This document shows, in pieces, positions 44,693 through 54,566 of a DNA stretch of 64,000 nt. Origin of the DNA: Sarocladium kiliense. Lineage: Eukaryota; Ascomycota; Sordariomycetes; Hypocreales; Sarocladiaceae. The first letter of the stretch is position 1, and each line of letters opens with the position of its first letter. The stretch is taken from the NCBI GenBank assembly GCA_030734395.1, contig JAUZTG010000039.1, forward strand, positions 434,001 through 498,000. Reading direction: 5' to 3'. The translations under genes were made by a program, and so were the position numbers. The notes below the pieces were generated by a model. That model was not told the DNA's origin. It did not search any database and saw only the letters and a list, made by a program, of their open reading frames with translations.

Positions 44693-45224
44693 GAAGACCC
44701 TGAAATTGCACTGCTATTCCCGCGCTGCGGATGAGCGAGTGTGGCAAGTGATGGGAGAAGAACGAGGAATTGAACGAGGATCTTAGGAGCAGTGGGAGTT
44801 GACCGAGTTGCGGAACGAAGACTCTGTCTCAAAGCTAAACGAGGATTTAAACGAGGGACTTTACTGGATGCGGGCGACCAGATCTGACTTGTGGATGCAC
44901 TAGGCCGCGAGCAGCTAACCTTGGAGAACTGGTATTTGGGGCGAAGTTAAACGAGAGGTTAAACGAGCATTGAACGAGGTGCTGAACGAGGTTCTAAACG
45001 AGGTTCCAAACGATGGGCGCGCTGTTAGAGGTATGCGCAATTCGAGATCGGCAGCCAATATAAGGAGACATGGCAGCCCGTTGGCCAAGAATTCTTGTCA
45101 TTCGACACATCCAGCAACTGATTCACTCTTTCTCCTCTTCTAGATCATTTCTTTCCATTTATTGTCCCTATTCTTCCCCCTTTGCCCCGGCATATCCTGG
45201 ACAACTGTCAAGCATCTCAGCACC
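44693..45224. promoter_or_regulatory. divergent promoter with AACGAG array
   Basis: 532 bp between the regulator and RTA1-like start codons. It contains the AACGAG array described separately and a TATAAGG at 45059-45065, about 160 bp before the RTA1-like ATG. Confidence 0.6.
44761..45014 (+). repeat. AACGAG direct repeats at 12-bp spacing
   Basis: AACGAG occurs at 44761, 44773, 44838, 44850, 44950, 44962, 44973, 44985 and 44997, with near matches at 44802 (ACCGAG), 44814 (AACGAA) and 45009 (AACGAT). Neighbouring copies are 12 (once 11) bp apart. All copies are in the same orientation. The block at 44950-45014 is a six-unit imperfect tandem repeat. Confidence 0.9.
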
Positions 45225-46169
45225 ATGTCCGACCACGATGAAGCTTTCGATTTTCGCCTTTACCGCTACACTCCTTCGCTCCCTGCTGCCATTGTCACCG
45301 CCCTTGTTTTTGCTGTTCTGACGACGATCCACATATGGCGTATATTCCGATCTCGCTCTTTCTATTTCACGGCGTTCACAATCGGCGGTCTTTGTACGTG
45401 TTCCGAACTTCGAACGAACCCGAGTTCAACAGTTTGCAACTCGATTTATCTCACAAGCTGAGGCTAACTTTTGTGTTTGTCATCGACAGTCCAGACAATT
45501 GGATATTGCGGCCGAATATGGTCCCACTACGATGAAATGGCCCTCGGGGGGTTCATCATCCAGGCCATCCTCATTCTCGTCGCCCCGGCTCTCTACGCTG
45601 CATCGATTTACATGATCCTGGGACGCATCATCCGCGCCGTTGAGGCAGAGAGTCTATCTCCGATTCCCGTGAAATGGCTCACGAAGATCTTTGTCGCGGG
45701 TGATGTAGTCGCCTTCAGTCTACAGGCTGGAGGTGGTGGTATCCAATCAGGCGGTACGTTGGAGATGTACGAGCTGGGAGAGAAGATCATCATCGTTGGT
45801 CTTTTCGTGCAGATCGTCATCTTTAGTATATTCATCGTCACATCGTTTACCGTTCACCATCGACTGCGAAACAAGCCGACGCAGGCAGCGATCGAAAACA
45901 TCGTACCTTGGCAAAGGCACCTATTTGCACTCTACGCCACCAGCTTCCTGATCCTGGTCCGAAGCGCTTTCCGTGTTGTCGAATATCTCCAAGGCAATGG
46001 CGGCTACTTGATCTCCCACGAGATCTTCCTCTACATCTTTGACGCCGTCCTCATGGTCGCTGTCATGGTCATCTTCGCCATCTGGTACATTGGTGATCTG
46101 GATCACAACAAGAGTACCATGTACGCATTGTCCTCCTTCAGCCGTGCCAGCTTGGTCACTAACCGGTAA
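45225..46169 (+). CDS. RTA1-like seven-helix membrane protein
   Basis: 282 aa in two exons, 45225-45393 and 45490-46169 (96-bp intron). After RLYRYTPSLPAAIVTALVF it shows the RTA1 hallmarks: FQTIGYCGRIWSHYD, LILVAPALYAASIYMILGRI, FVAGDVVAFSLQAGGGGI and SAFRVVEYLQGNGGYL. Seven hydrophobic segments are expected. RTA1-like proteins sit in the plasma membrane and are linked to resistance against aminocholesterol and other lipophilic compounds or to lipid movement. It may provide self-protection for the neighbouring cluster. The C-terminus is uncertain: a +1 frame continues about 30 hydrophilic residues past the stop, and a short 3' intron is also possible. Confidence 0.87.
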
Positions 46170-46565
46170 AAGGGAGAGCCATGGCAATGACATCGAAATG
46201 GGAGGCAGTAGTGAGAGCGGCAATAGTGAGACTAAGTCTCAAGCGAAGTAACCCGGGGCAAATATGCCAGACTACCTCATTCGGCAGGAAACAATAGAGG
46301 TGCATTTGGAGTTTATCAGCGGATTTTGACTTGGCACATCATTTAGAATAATAGACTTGTACTATTCCTTGGTAATGACTGACTACCTGTTCAGTATGTG
46401 AAGGAAAAGGACTGGTACCGAACCTCCTACTAGTTTCCTGATCCAAAGCCCAGTGACATAAGAAAGAGAAAGAAAGACTAATTATCAACTCATATGACAA
46501 ATCAAGTCCAGAAGAAGTGCAACTTAACGCCTTTGATCAACAGGAAAGTCTCATCACCGGCGAGA
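46170..46565. other. convergent intergenic region
   Basis: Between the RTA1-like and Cys-rich genes. The first 80 bp keep an open frame that may extend the RTA1-like tail. Nothing else was recognised. Confidence 0.5.
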
Positions 46566-48170
46566 TTAATAGCCGACCTTCTCACAGCAATTCTTCTTCG
46601 AGTTATACTGCCAGCCCTGCTTGCAGTGGCAAGTGTTGGAGCCCGCGTCCCACCACGAGCCACCACCACAGTGAGGCTTCTTGACACACTGCTTGTGCTT
46701 CCAGACGTAGCCGTCGTGGCACTTGCAGCAGTTCTCCTGCTGGTTCCAGTACTGTCCGCCGGGGCAGTGGTGCTCCTGGGGCTTGCAGCATTTGCCGTGC
46801 TCGAAGACCTCACCGGTCGGGCACTTGCAGCAGTTGTCCTTGATATCCCAGTACTGTCCACCAGGGCATTTGTGCTTCTTGCAGCAGTTGGCGGTATTGT
46901 CCCAGTATTCTCCGGCCGGACAGGTGTGTTTCTTGCAGCAATTCTCAGTCGTATCCCAGTATTCGCCGACAGGGCAGGTATGCTTCTTGCAACAATTGTC
47001 CTTGGTGTCCCAGTATTCGCCGACGGGACAGGTGTGTTTCTTGCAGCAGTTTGCCGTATCATCCCAGTATTCACCAGCCGGGCAGGTATGCTTCTTGCAG
47101 CAATTGGCCGTATCGTCCCAATACTCGCCGGGCGGGCAAGTATGCTTCTTGCAGCAGTTGGCTGTGTCGTCCCAGTATTCGCCGGGCGGGCAAGTATGCT
47201 TCTTACAACAGTTTGCCGTGTCATCCCAGTACTCTCCTGGAGGGCACTCGTGCTTCTTGCAGCAGTTTTCGGTATCGTCCCAATACTCGCCTGCCAGGCA
47301 CTCGTGCTTCTTGCAGCAATTAGCGGCATCATCCCAATACTCTCCCGGTGGGCAGGTGTGCTTTTTACAGCAGTTGGCAGTATCGTCCCAATACTCCCCA
47401 GGAGGGCACGTGTGCTTCTTGCAGCAGTTTTCGGTATCATCCCAGTATTCACCAGCCGGGCAGGTATGCTTCTTGCAGCAATTGGCCGTATCGTCCCAAT
47501 ACTCGCCGGGCGGGCAAGTATGCTTCTTGCAGCAGTTGGCAGCATCATCCCAGTATTCGCCGGGCGGGCATGTATGCTTCTTGCAGCAGTTTGCCATATC
47601 ATCCCAGTACTCGCCGGGTGGGCAAGTGTGTTGCTTGCAGCAATTAGCTCCGTTGTCCCAATACCAGCCGGACGGACAGGTATGGTCCTTGCAGCAGTTC
47701 TCCTGGGGGTTCCAGTATTGACCTGAAGGGCACGTGTGTTGTTTGCAGCAGTTTTCCTCGGTGTCCCAGTACTCGCCAGCTGGGCAAGTATGGGTCTTGC
47801 AGCAGTTGCTACTATCATCCCAGTACTGGCCAGAAGGGCAGACGTGCTGCTTGCAACAGTTGTTGCCAAAGTCCCAATACCAGCCAGGATCGCAGGTCTT
47901 GGGATGAGGCTTGCAGCAGTTCTCCTTGTCGAACCAGGACCAACCAGGCTGGCATGAGTGTGACTTGGGCTTGCAGCAGTTGTCGCTGCTCGACCATGAT
48001 TGACCCCACGGGCACTCACACTTCCAGTCAAAGAGGTTGAAATACTGGCCGCCTTGGCAATGAGGCAGGAAGTTGCGTTCCGCAAGGGTGGAAACGCCGC
48101 TGTCAGCGCCAGTAGGGGCAGCTGAGACGCTGACAGCGAAGAGAGAAGAAACGATAGTAGTGAACCTCAT
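46566..48170 (-). CDS. secreted tandem-repeat Cys/Trp-rich protein
   Basis: 534 aa, single exon, ATG at 48168-48170, TAA at 46566-46568. A signal peptide (TTIVSSLFAVSVSAAP) is followed by more than 20 units of mostly 18 residues. The consensus unit is TCPPGEYWDDTANCCKKH; units 7-17 are nearly identical and the outer ones diverge. Each unit has one single Cys, a Tyr-Trp-Asp core, a Cys pair and a Lys-Lys-His end. The C-terminal 90 residues hold irregular units with extra Cys (for example GGGSWWDAGSNTCHCKQG). No known catalytic domain is visible. I infer a disulfide-crosslinked cell-wall, matrix or adhesive protein; processing into peptides is an alternative. A TATA box (48291-48297, minus strand) sits about 125 bp upstream. 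Confidence 0.9.
   Translation of the reverse strand: MRFTTIVSSLFAVSVSAAPTGADSGVSTLAERNFLPHCQGGQYFNLFDWKCECPWGQSWSSSDNCCKPKSHSCQPGWSWFDKENCCKPHPKTCDPGWYWDFGNNCCKQHVCPSGQYWDDSSNCCKTHTCPAGEYWDTEENCCKQHTCPSGQYWNPQENCCKDHTCPSGWYWDNGANCCKQHTCPPGEYWDDMANCCKKHTCPPGEYWDDAANCCKKHTCPPGEYWDDTANCCKKHTCPAGEYWDDTENCCKKHTCPPGEYWDDTANCCKKHTCPPGEYWDDAANCCKKHECLAGEYWDDTENCCKKHECPPGEYWDDTANCCKKHTCPPGEYWDDTANCCKKHTCPPGEYWDDTANCCKKHTCPAGEYWDDTANCCKKHTCPVGEYWDTKDNCCKKHTCPVGEYWDTTENCCKKHTCPAGEYWDNTANCCKKHKCPGGQYWDIKDNCCKCPTGEVFEHGKCCKPQEHHCPGGQYWNQQENCCKCHDGYVWKHKQCVKKPHCGGGSWWDAGSNTCHCKQGWQYNSKKNCCEKVGY
46866..47814 (-). repeat. 54-bp coding minisatellite
   Basis: The 18-residue units of the Cys-rich gene are encoded by 54-bp direct repeats. 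Bounds are approximate. The central copies differ by few bases, several of them silent. Because the period is a multiple of three and lacks stop codons in other phases, long overlapping frames appear on both strands. Confidence 0.85.
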
Positions 48171-51100
48171 GGTGGGCAAAGTGAATGAGGGACCTTGCAA
48201 GAGGGAAGTTCAGTCAGTCAGCACTTTTGAAGAAAGTGCCCACAGAGTGAGTTGAACAAGAAAGAACTCCGTTGAGGACTTGAACAGGCACTTTATAGTG
48301 TTTCCTACCTGTCCCGTCCTTGATCAGCTGGTTCTCTCTTCTCACCTCTAATCGCAGGTATGCGACGGACCGCTACGACACTCCTGCCGGTTCTCCATCT
48401 CTCCGCAGAATAGTTCAGGTAGCCTCAAAACTCTATAGGAGAACGCCGATGGCTCCATGGGGGGAAATGAGGTGGGACTAATCTTAACGACCGTCTTTGT
48501 TCAGAGGGGATCGTGCATCGAGGCCTGCAGTGTGTTTGCCTGCCAGCGTGCCAAGGAATACGAGACAGCCATCTGCACGTACTGCACTCCAGCCCTGCTT
48601 GGGAAATGCACCAGCAATTGCTGCCCGAAAGTTTAGCCTCAGCTTGTAGTGGGCTGACCTCTCCAATGGATTCAACTAACTTTACTTAGTCCACCGTGTC
48701 TTACTCCTTTCAATTGCTGGAAACCGAAGTGCCGATCGGAACCTGGAGCACAATTGATTTGTCGAGTGCTTAGCCTGTCTGCGAGGAATGCTGTCCAGTG
48801 CACCGGTACTGTTCCCAAAGAGGACATCTCGAGGTTAATTCCAGCCGATCTATTGAAGTCAATTGATCGATTCCAGATTCAGCTTTGTCAATCACTTTGC
48901 CAGAAATGGGCTTCACAGAGTTCAACCACTGGCTCATTTCTTTTTCTGGCCTGAGTTGCCAGTCCTATAGTGCAGAGCCTCGACCAGAGTCTTGAGCTCG
49001 ACGAGCCGACTTAACCGTGAGACACACAAACGGGAATAGTAGCTTAACCCAAAGCTTGACTAGTCGCCGCCTCGTCTATCGAGGCGGTGGAGACACTAGT
49101 TGTTTGCTCAGGTACATTCTAGACTGGGGAATCCATATTAGGAGCGGTGCGCTCATCTCCAATTGCAACCGTGTCTGCGTCTGACGCCACCGGCAGCTTT
49201 TCCCGACAATATGAACCCTTACCCGCGGAAGTTTGTCGCCTCCAAATGGAGCAACTTGCACGCTCTGAGGGAAAAAAGGGGCGACGCAAGGTTTGGGCTT
49301 GTCTGCCTTCCCCATGCAGGCAATCGATCAGGACCCTGCCAGATTGGGGTTTGCGAGGGGCCGATCAGACTTGCCTGCTGACCATGGCTTGGAGTCTAAG
49401 CCTTGTCCTGAGACCTGAAACGTAATACGAGCTCGAGTATGCAGGTTCTACAGTGCTTCTCCAGTGGCTTCGCGCTAGGTCAGCCCAACGCCTCTTGCAA
49501 CGGTTAAGTCGGGAATGCATCACACGTGTGAGTTCTGCGGCTTGATGTCAGCCCTCGCCAGCTGTATAGTATTTCGACGTCGGCGGCTGGCTGTTGAAAT
49601 TCGCGGCGAGACAATAGTGGCGGACCGTCGGTTGGTCGGGGATCGCAAGGAGTTTCATGGAGCAAGATCGAATGGACCACGAGCTGATGGGAACTCCGCA
49701 TCGTTCTAGCGTAGCGCTGGTAAGTAAGGCCCCATTCAGGTCAGGCCTTATGGGCTTCACAATTGAGTTATGCTAAGCATAAGCAAGTCCAGAGAGGGTC
49801 CTCGGGCTCTCGCATCGTCCGGAGCTGCAGGTTGCCGAGGCACCTTTGGATAGTGGGGTCGATTGGGTAAGGATCGTCCACGATATGCTCTTCGTGATCC
49901 TTAGCTGACCGTTGCGACGGTCCGAAGGTGTGAACATCGTTCTGCTTCAGGTGAAAGCGGTCACCCGAAGCATCAGGCGATGGTCCTGTTGAGGTTAAAC
50001 AGGGCTGAAGCTTTGGAGTTGTTGGATGTGATCGGTGCCGTGTAACCGATGCGACAGCAGCGGACCGTTCACTCCCTGGCTGACAACACACGAAGCCAGA
50101 AATATGGTCCAGAAGCAAAATCATTCAGCTGGGCGTCTACGGCGCATTAGTGAGCTGACACGTTGCCTGACATGTCATCAATGTCTCAACGGGAAAAAGC
50201 ACTTGCAACGGGATCATAGGCGATGGTTTCAACCGAGCTATCCGTGTTAATGCATGTCTCAGCTATTATTATGAGTTTAGCTAGCAGGTATCCTGGTGCT
50301 TAATCCCAATGGAGGGTATAACCCACTGTGACAGAGCTTATAAGACAAGACATGGTGTTTACTCCAGCTCGTCACATCGGGATGATCGTCGATGCCAAGC
50401 CGGGATGCCTGCATCTCCGCGAAGCTTGGCCCAAGACGTTGGTGGAGACATCACAATCGGCTACCCATACCATCCGAAGTTGGCTTATGGCTGACAGAAC
50501 TGCCCACGTTGAAGCGAGCTGGGACGTACTGATCGGGGTTAATCTACGTCCACATACATCTCGTCACAAAGTATCACAAGCGCCATACTGTGAAAGCATC
50601 GATGGGTGTGGCCATGAGATTAAATCATTGCGTTGAGTGACTTAGTCGAATCTGGAATCGAGATCGACATTCATGCTGCTGGGCTTGGTTGGGCAACACG
50701 GGATGTAACCGAGAAGGCACCCGAAATATTTCTCCGTGACAAGTAAAGTAATTGCTTAACAGACTCAATATCGACGGAACTTTTGAATTCTCCGCGAGGC
50801 AATCCTTTCTTAGCGTTTCAGAGGTCTCCCGTCGGAATCACGACCTGAATAAGATCCAAAGCTGCGAGCCGGAGCTCATGACAATGGAGGAGTTTGTGAA
50901 CGCGAAGCTCTCGGGGTTGAAATCTGTCAGACTGTTGTCGACCTCAGTTTGCCAAGGCTTTCCACATTATGCATCGATGTCGTCATTCGAGGAACGAGAA
51001 GACTTCCTTTGTTTTGCTCATCTTGACGCGAATTACATTGTAGTAGACTTCATGCATTCTCCCCATTGAAAGAATACGACTAGGCACAGAGAAGCAGAGC

Positions 51101-51977
51101 CGACTGACGTCCGCATTTGTAAGTATCTGCTTCGTTCTAAGTAGTAAATTGGAAGAGGCAAGAATGCTTCTAGCGGTGATCTCAGAATCTCCAGGTTCCC
51201 CGTCCCATAACACATCGAGCGAGTGAATGATTTGCTTCGTATGGGCGTGCAGCTTCCCCTCGCTATTTTTTTGTTTGCCGATGACTTCTTTCGCGTCGCT
51301 TTGAGCCCTCAGTGATAGCTCACGAGAGGCTGCAATCTTCGCAATCTTCGTTTGCAAGTAATCAGTTGCTTTGAAATGAAAAGGATGTGGTGAGAAGTTC
51401 CACGCAAAGTAACCCACACAGGGCTTCTGAGACTAGACTTGAAAGCGACAATCTCCATCATCGATCTCAGTGAGATCCCCCAGGTCCAATCGCGTTGCCC
51501 TTATGTGCACATGAGCTTTCGGTATCAGACACAATGAGATAATTCTGGGTAATATAACTAACTAGCTGCCGAGGATGGAGAGGTGTGTCTTGCAGCAGAG
51601 CTTTTACGTTTCATCAAGAGTCCCTAGTCTTCAAGGTAGTCTGACAATGTCATATTGAAGCCCTCCATGAGCAAAAGCAGTGAGAGACTCTATGCCAAGC
51701 ATGAGATTGGAGGGCGAAGTGGCGATGGGGAACGCGGGGCAGTTGGGTGTGAAGACGGAAATGCGACGGAGCTCACGATCGCGTGCCTCATTTCCGTCGA
51801 TCAGAGTTTGCTTTATCCGTCAAGTGTTTTGTATCAATCATCTGCGATGAACTTCTTAAGAAACAAAGCCTTGCGATTATCAATGCATGACTTCTTTTCA
51901 CAAGATGAACCAAACTAAAACCTGTGACAAGCACCTCCAACTACTTCATGTCCATTACGCCCATCACTCCAAGCAAG
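48171..51977. other. 3.8-kb stretch without a convincing gene
   Basis: The first 150 bp are the Cys-rich gene promoter. Beyond that no frame carries a recognisable domain. The best candidates are 50752-51069 (+, 105 aa) and 50983-51417 (-, 144 aa); they overlap antiparallel and lack ATG starts. A GC hairpin lies at 49067-49087. The stretch may be decayed genes or mobile DNA. Confidence 0.45.
49067..49087. repeat. perfect 8-bp GC-rich hairpin
   Basis: CCGCCTCG-TCTAT-CGAGGCGG. ACTAGT palindromes flank it at about 49059-49064 and 49095-49100. Confidence 0.7.
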
Positions 51978-52498
51978 ATGGCCGCTAAGCAATACAGTAT
52001 CGCAATGAGCTGCGATGTAAGTGGGACCTCGTAAACTCATGTGAACGGGCGTCGCTAACACCACAACAGTTCGCCGGCGTTAGCTACAGTAAAGCAATCA
52101 AGGCCGACCTCGAAGCCGACCCACGAGTCTCTGAAGTCATCGACGTCGGCACCCAAGAAGTCTCCGATCTGACCTACTACCCCACGCGATCCGCCGCCGC
52201 CGCCAGACTCGTCGCAGAGGGTAAAGCCGATCGGGCGATCCTGATCTGTGGAACTGGACTGGGGGTGGCTATTGCTGCGAACAAGGTCAAGGGAATCAGG
52301 GCGGTGACGGCACATGATAGCTACAGTGTTGAGAAGAGCATTGTTAGCAATAATGCGCAGGTGCTGTGTATGGGTGAGAGGGTGATTGGGATTGAGCTGG
52401 CGCGGAGACTGGCGAAGGAGTGGTTGGGCTATGAGCATGATGCGGCGAGTGAGCATGCGAAGAAGGTTGATGTGATGATGGCACTGGAGAAGGAGTAG
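51978..52498 (+). CDS. RpiB/LacA/LacB-family sugar-phosphate isomerase
   Basis: 155 aa in two exons, 51978-52016 (39 nt) and 52070-52498 (53-bp intron). The first exon encodes MAAKQYSIAMSCD and the join gives FAGVSYSKAIKADL. The catalytic region ILICGTGLGVAIAANKVKGI contains the Cys of the RpiB CGTG motif. TAHDSYSVEKSIVSNNAQVL is the usual following block. Family members interconvert ribose-5-phosphate and ribulose-5-phosphate or related four-to-six-carbon sugar phosphates. Fungi normally use RpiA for the pentose pathway, so this gene probably serves a special sugar or polyol route. Confidence 0.9.
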
Positions 52499-53709
52499 GT
52501 GAAGAGAGTCAATATCGCATTGTTTCTGGGTCAGTCAGGTGATCAAGTCGTCTGCATCGTAGAATGAGATCAGCGCCTCGGGCGCAGCACGCAGGGCCAC
52601 CTCGGCAGTTGTTTACCCCACCAACAGCATCCAATGTAAGAGAGCTACCCTGTTCATCTGAAGTCGGGGCCTTCTGAATGCACATGTTTGTTCAACTCAT
52701 TGAAGGCTACATCTTCTTGTCCTGTGTGGAAGCGTTTCTTTCGAGTTTCTTCTTTTCCACTTGAGAAATTAGTGATGTCAATCTTTGCTGCTTGGGTTCT
52801 ATCTGACCACTCTGATGGATGCTGGTACAATAGCAACACAAATATGACACGAGATCACGCCCAAGCACCTTGCCGATCATGCAGGTACAGCACATGCTGA
52901 CTCTTTTCTTGCATATCATTCTACCAGTTACAAAATGCCCGTCTTCCACGATCGCGAAGTTCTTTCATCGTAGCTCATTCCTGGTGGGTGGACAGTGGAT
53001 GCATTGCGTAAGTCGTGAGCAAGCCTCAACACGTGGCCGGCGACGCCCCAACCTAGGTACCTGAGCACGATACTGACTCGTGATAAAGGCATTCCACCTC
53101 GGTCTCAAAGAAGTCCTTCATCTTGAAAATCGTCACAATAATGATTCTATACCAGCCAGCACAGCACTGAGTATCACCTGCCACCCACTTACACTCTCCG
53201 TCATGCCCTATTTATAGCCCCCCGTGCCCCCGTGCCTGGCACACCACATCAACTCCCGGGTTCGCGCCCCACCGTGCCCCCCAGCCACCGCCGTCCCCCT
53301 GCACCGCCACCCCTTAACGCGCGTTCCTGTCAAATGGGCAACGAAAACACCAGACAATGCATGAAACGAGGGTTCACAGCCAAGCAACTTTGTCTCACTT
53401 CGCCTTCTTCTTGTCTTTGTGATTTTCTCTGCTTCATTCCTGTCTCTTCTGATTCCTTCCCAACCTCTCATTCAACTTCCCCTCATCAACTTCGCTCGCT
53501 CCTGCAACGATTCGTCTTAGCGACCATCAACTGTATACCCTCCTCGTTCCTCCTCTCGTCCTGCATCCTACGATAGCACACGACTCGTATTCGACAACAA
53601 GACAAGATTCGAATTGCAAAGCTCTCGGCGTCTTTGTCACCTTCGACTTTGCGATCTCGATCAATTTATAGTAAACAAGAAACAAGTCTTCTACCTTGTC
53701 CTCGCCATC
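52499..53709. other. intergenic, no gene seen
   Basis: 1.2 kb. The second half is pyrimidine-rich (53220-53480), as usual for a fungal core promoter and 5' leader. TATTTATA lies near 53209-53216. Confidence 0.5.
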
Positions 53710-54566
53710 ATGGCGCCAACCCCATCCGACCTCGGCCCTCAAGCCGCCCAACACTTCAACAACCTCATGTCGCGCGACCTCCAGAACCCCACCAAGACAC
53801 AGCAAATCACACTGGGCGTCATCGCAGCATATGTTGTCGTAATTGCCATTCTCTGGAACGTGCCATACCTGAAGATGATTCTCTGGCCTTTCAAGGTACG
53901 CCCTCTATGCGATGGAAACTCGACTCTCTCGATCCCTGCTGACTTCTCTAGATGCTCGTCATCGCCTTCCACGAATTCGGTCACGCAATCACTGCAGTCC
54001 TCACCGGCGGCCACGTCAAATCCATCAGTCTCGATCCGAACGAAGGCGGCGTCACACATCTCTCCGGCGGTATCAGCGCTATTACACTCCCGGCCGGCTA
54101 CTTGGGTTCCTCTTTCATCGGCGCCCTCCTCACATTCTGCGGCTTCAACATCAATGCTTCAAAGATTGCGAGTTTTGTCCTCGGTGGCTGCTTTCTTCTG
54201 ACGCTGTGGTGGGGTAAGCGTGACTGGCTCACGATCCTCACTGTGCTTCTCGCCGTCGGTCTGCTTGTCGCTTGCTGGTTCATTCGCTCGGCTGAAGCAT
54301 TGCGATTCGTCGTTCTCTTTATTGGAGTCATGTCTTCGCTATACAGCGTTTGGGATATCTGCGACGACCTCATCCTTCGCAAAGTCAACTCGTCCGATGC
54401 CAGCGTCTTCGCCAAGCGCTACGGAGGATCATCACAGTGCTGGGGCGTTATTTGGAGCTTGATCAGCGTTATGATCATGGCTGTAGGCATTGTTGCTGGC
54501 CTCGCCGCGTTCAGTCAATCGTTTGAGCAGCAGAGGGAGGATGCGAAGCACTTCATCCCTACATAA
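53710..54566 (+). CDS. M50B-like membrane metalloprotease homologue
   Basis: 266 aa in two exons, 53710-53895 and 53952-54566 (56-bp intron). An N-terminal transmembrane segment (GVIAAYVVVIAILWNVPYL) is followed by VIAFHEFGHAITAVLTGG, which contains the HExxH zinc motif. About six further hydrophobic segments follow, including LVACWFIRSAEALRFVVLFI. WDICDDLI near residue 206 can supply the third ligand. This matches the fungal peptidase M50B-like family found as a small integral membrane protein. Whether it cleaves substrates is unknown. The pyrimidine-rich leader supports this start. Confidence 0.87.

Noticed and set aside
46494..47726. 410-aa open frame on the plus strand across the Cys-rich repeat gene
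   Set aside because: It is the stop-free shadow of a 54-bp coding repeat. The minus-strand frame has an ATG, a signal peptide and Cys-patterned units, which the shadow lacks.
46866..47814. CRISPR-like array
   Set aside because: The 54-bp units are contiguous without spacers, are coding, and the genome is eukaryotic.
46502..48085. 527-aa minus-strand frame overlapping the Cys-rich gene
   Set aside because: Same repeat effect in a second phase; composition is Thr/Ala/Arg-rich with no motif or signal peptide.
50983..51417. 144-aa minus-strand frame and the opposing 105-aa frame at 50752-51069
   Set aside because: No ATG start, no recognised motif, and the two overlap antiparallel. Kept only as part of the gene-poor region.
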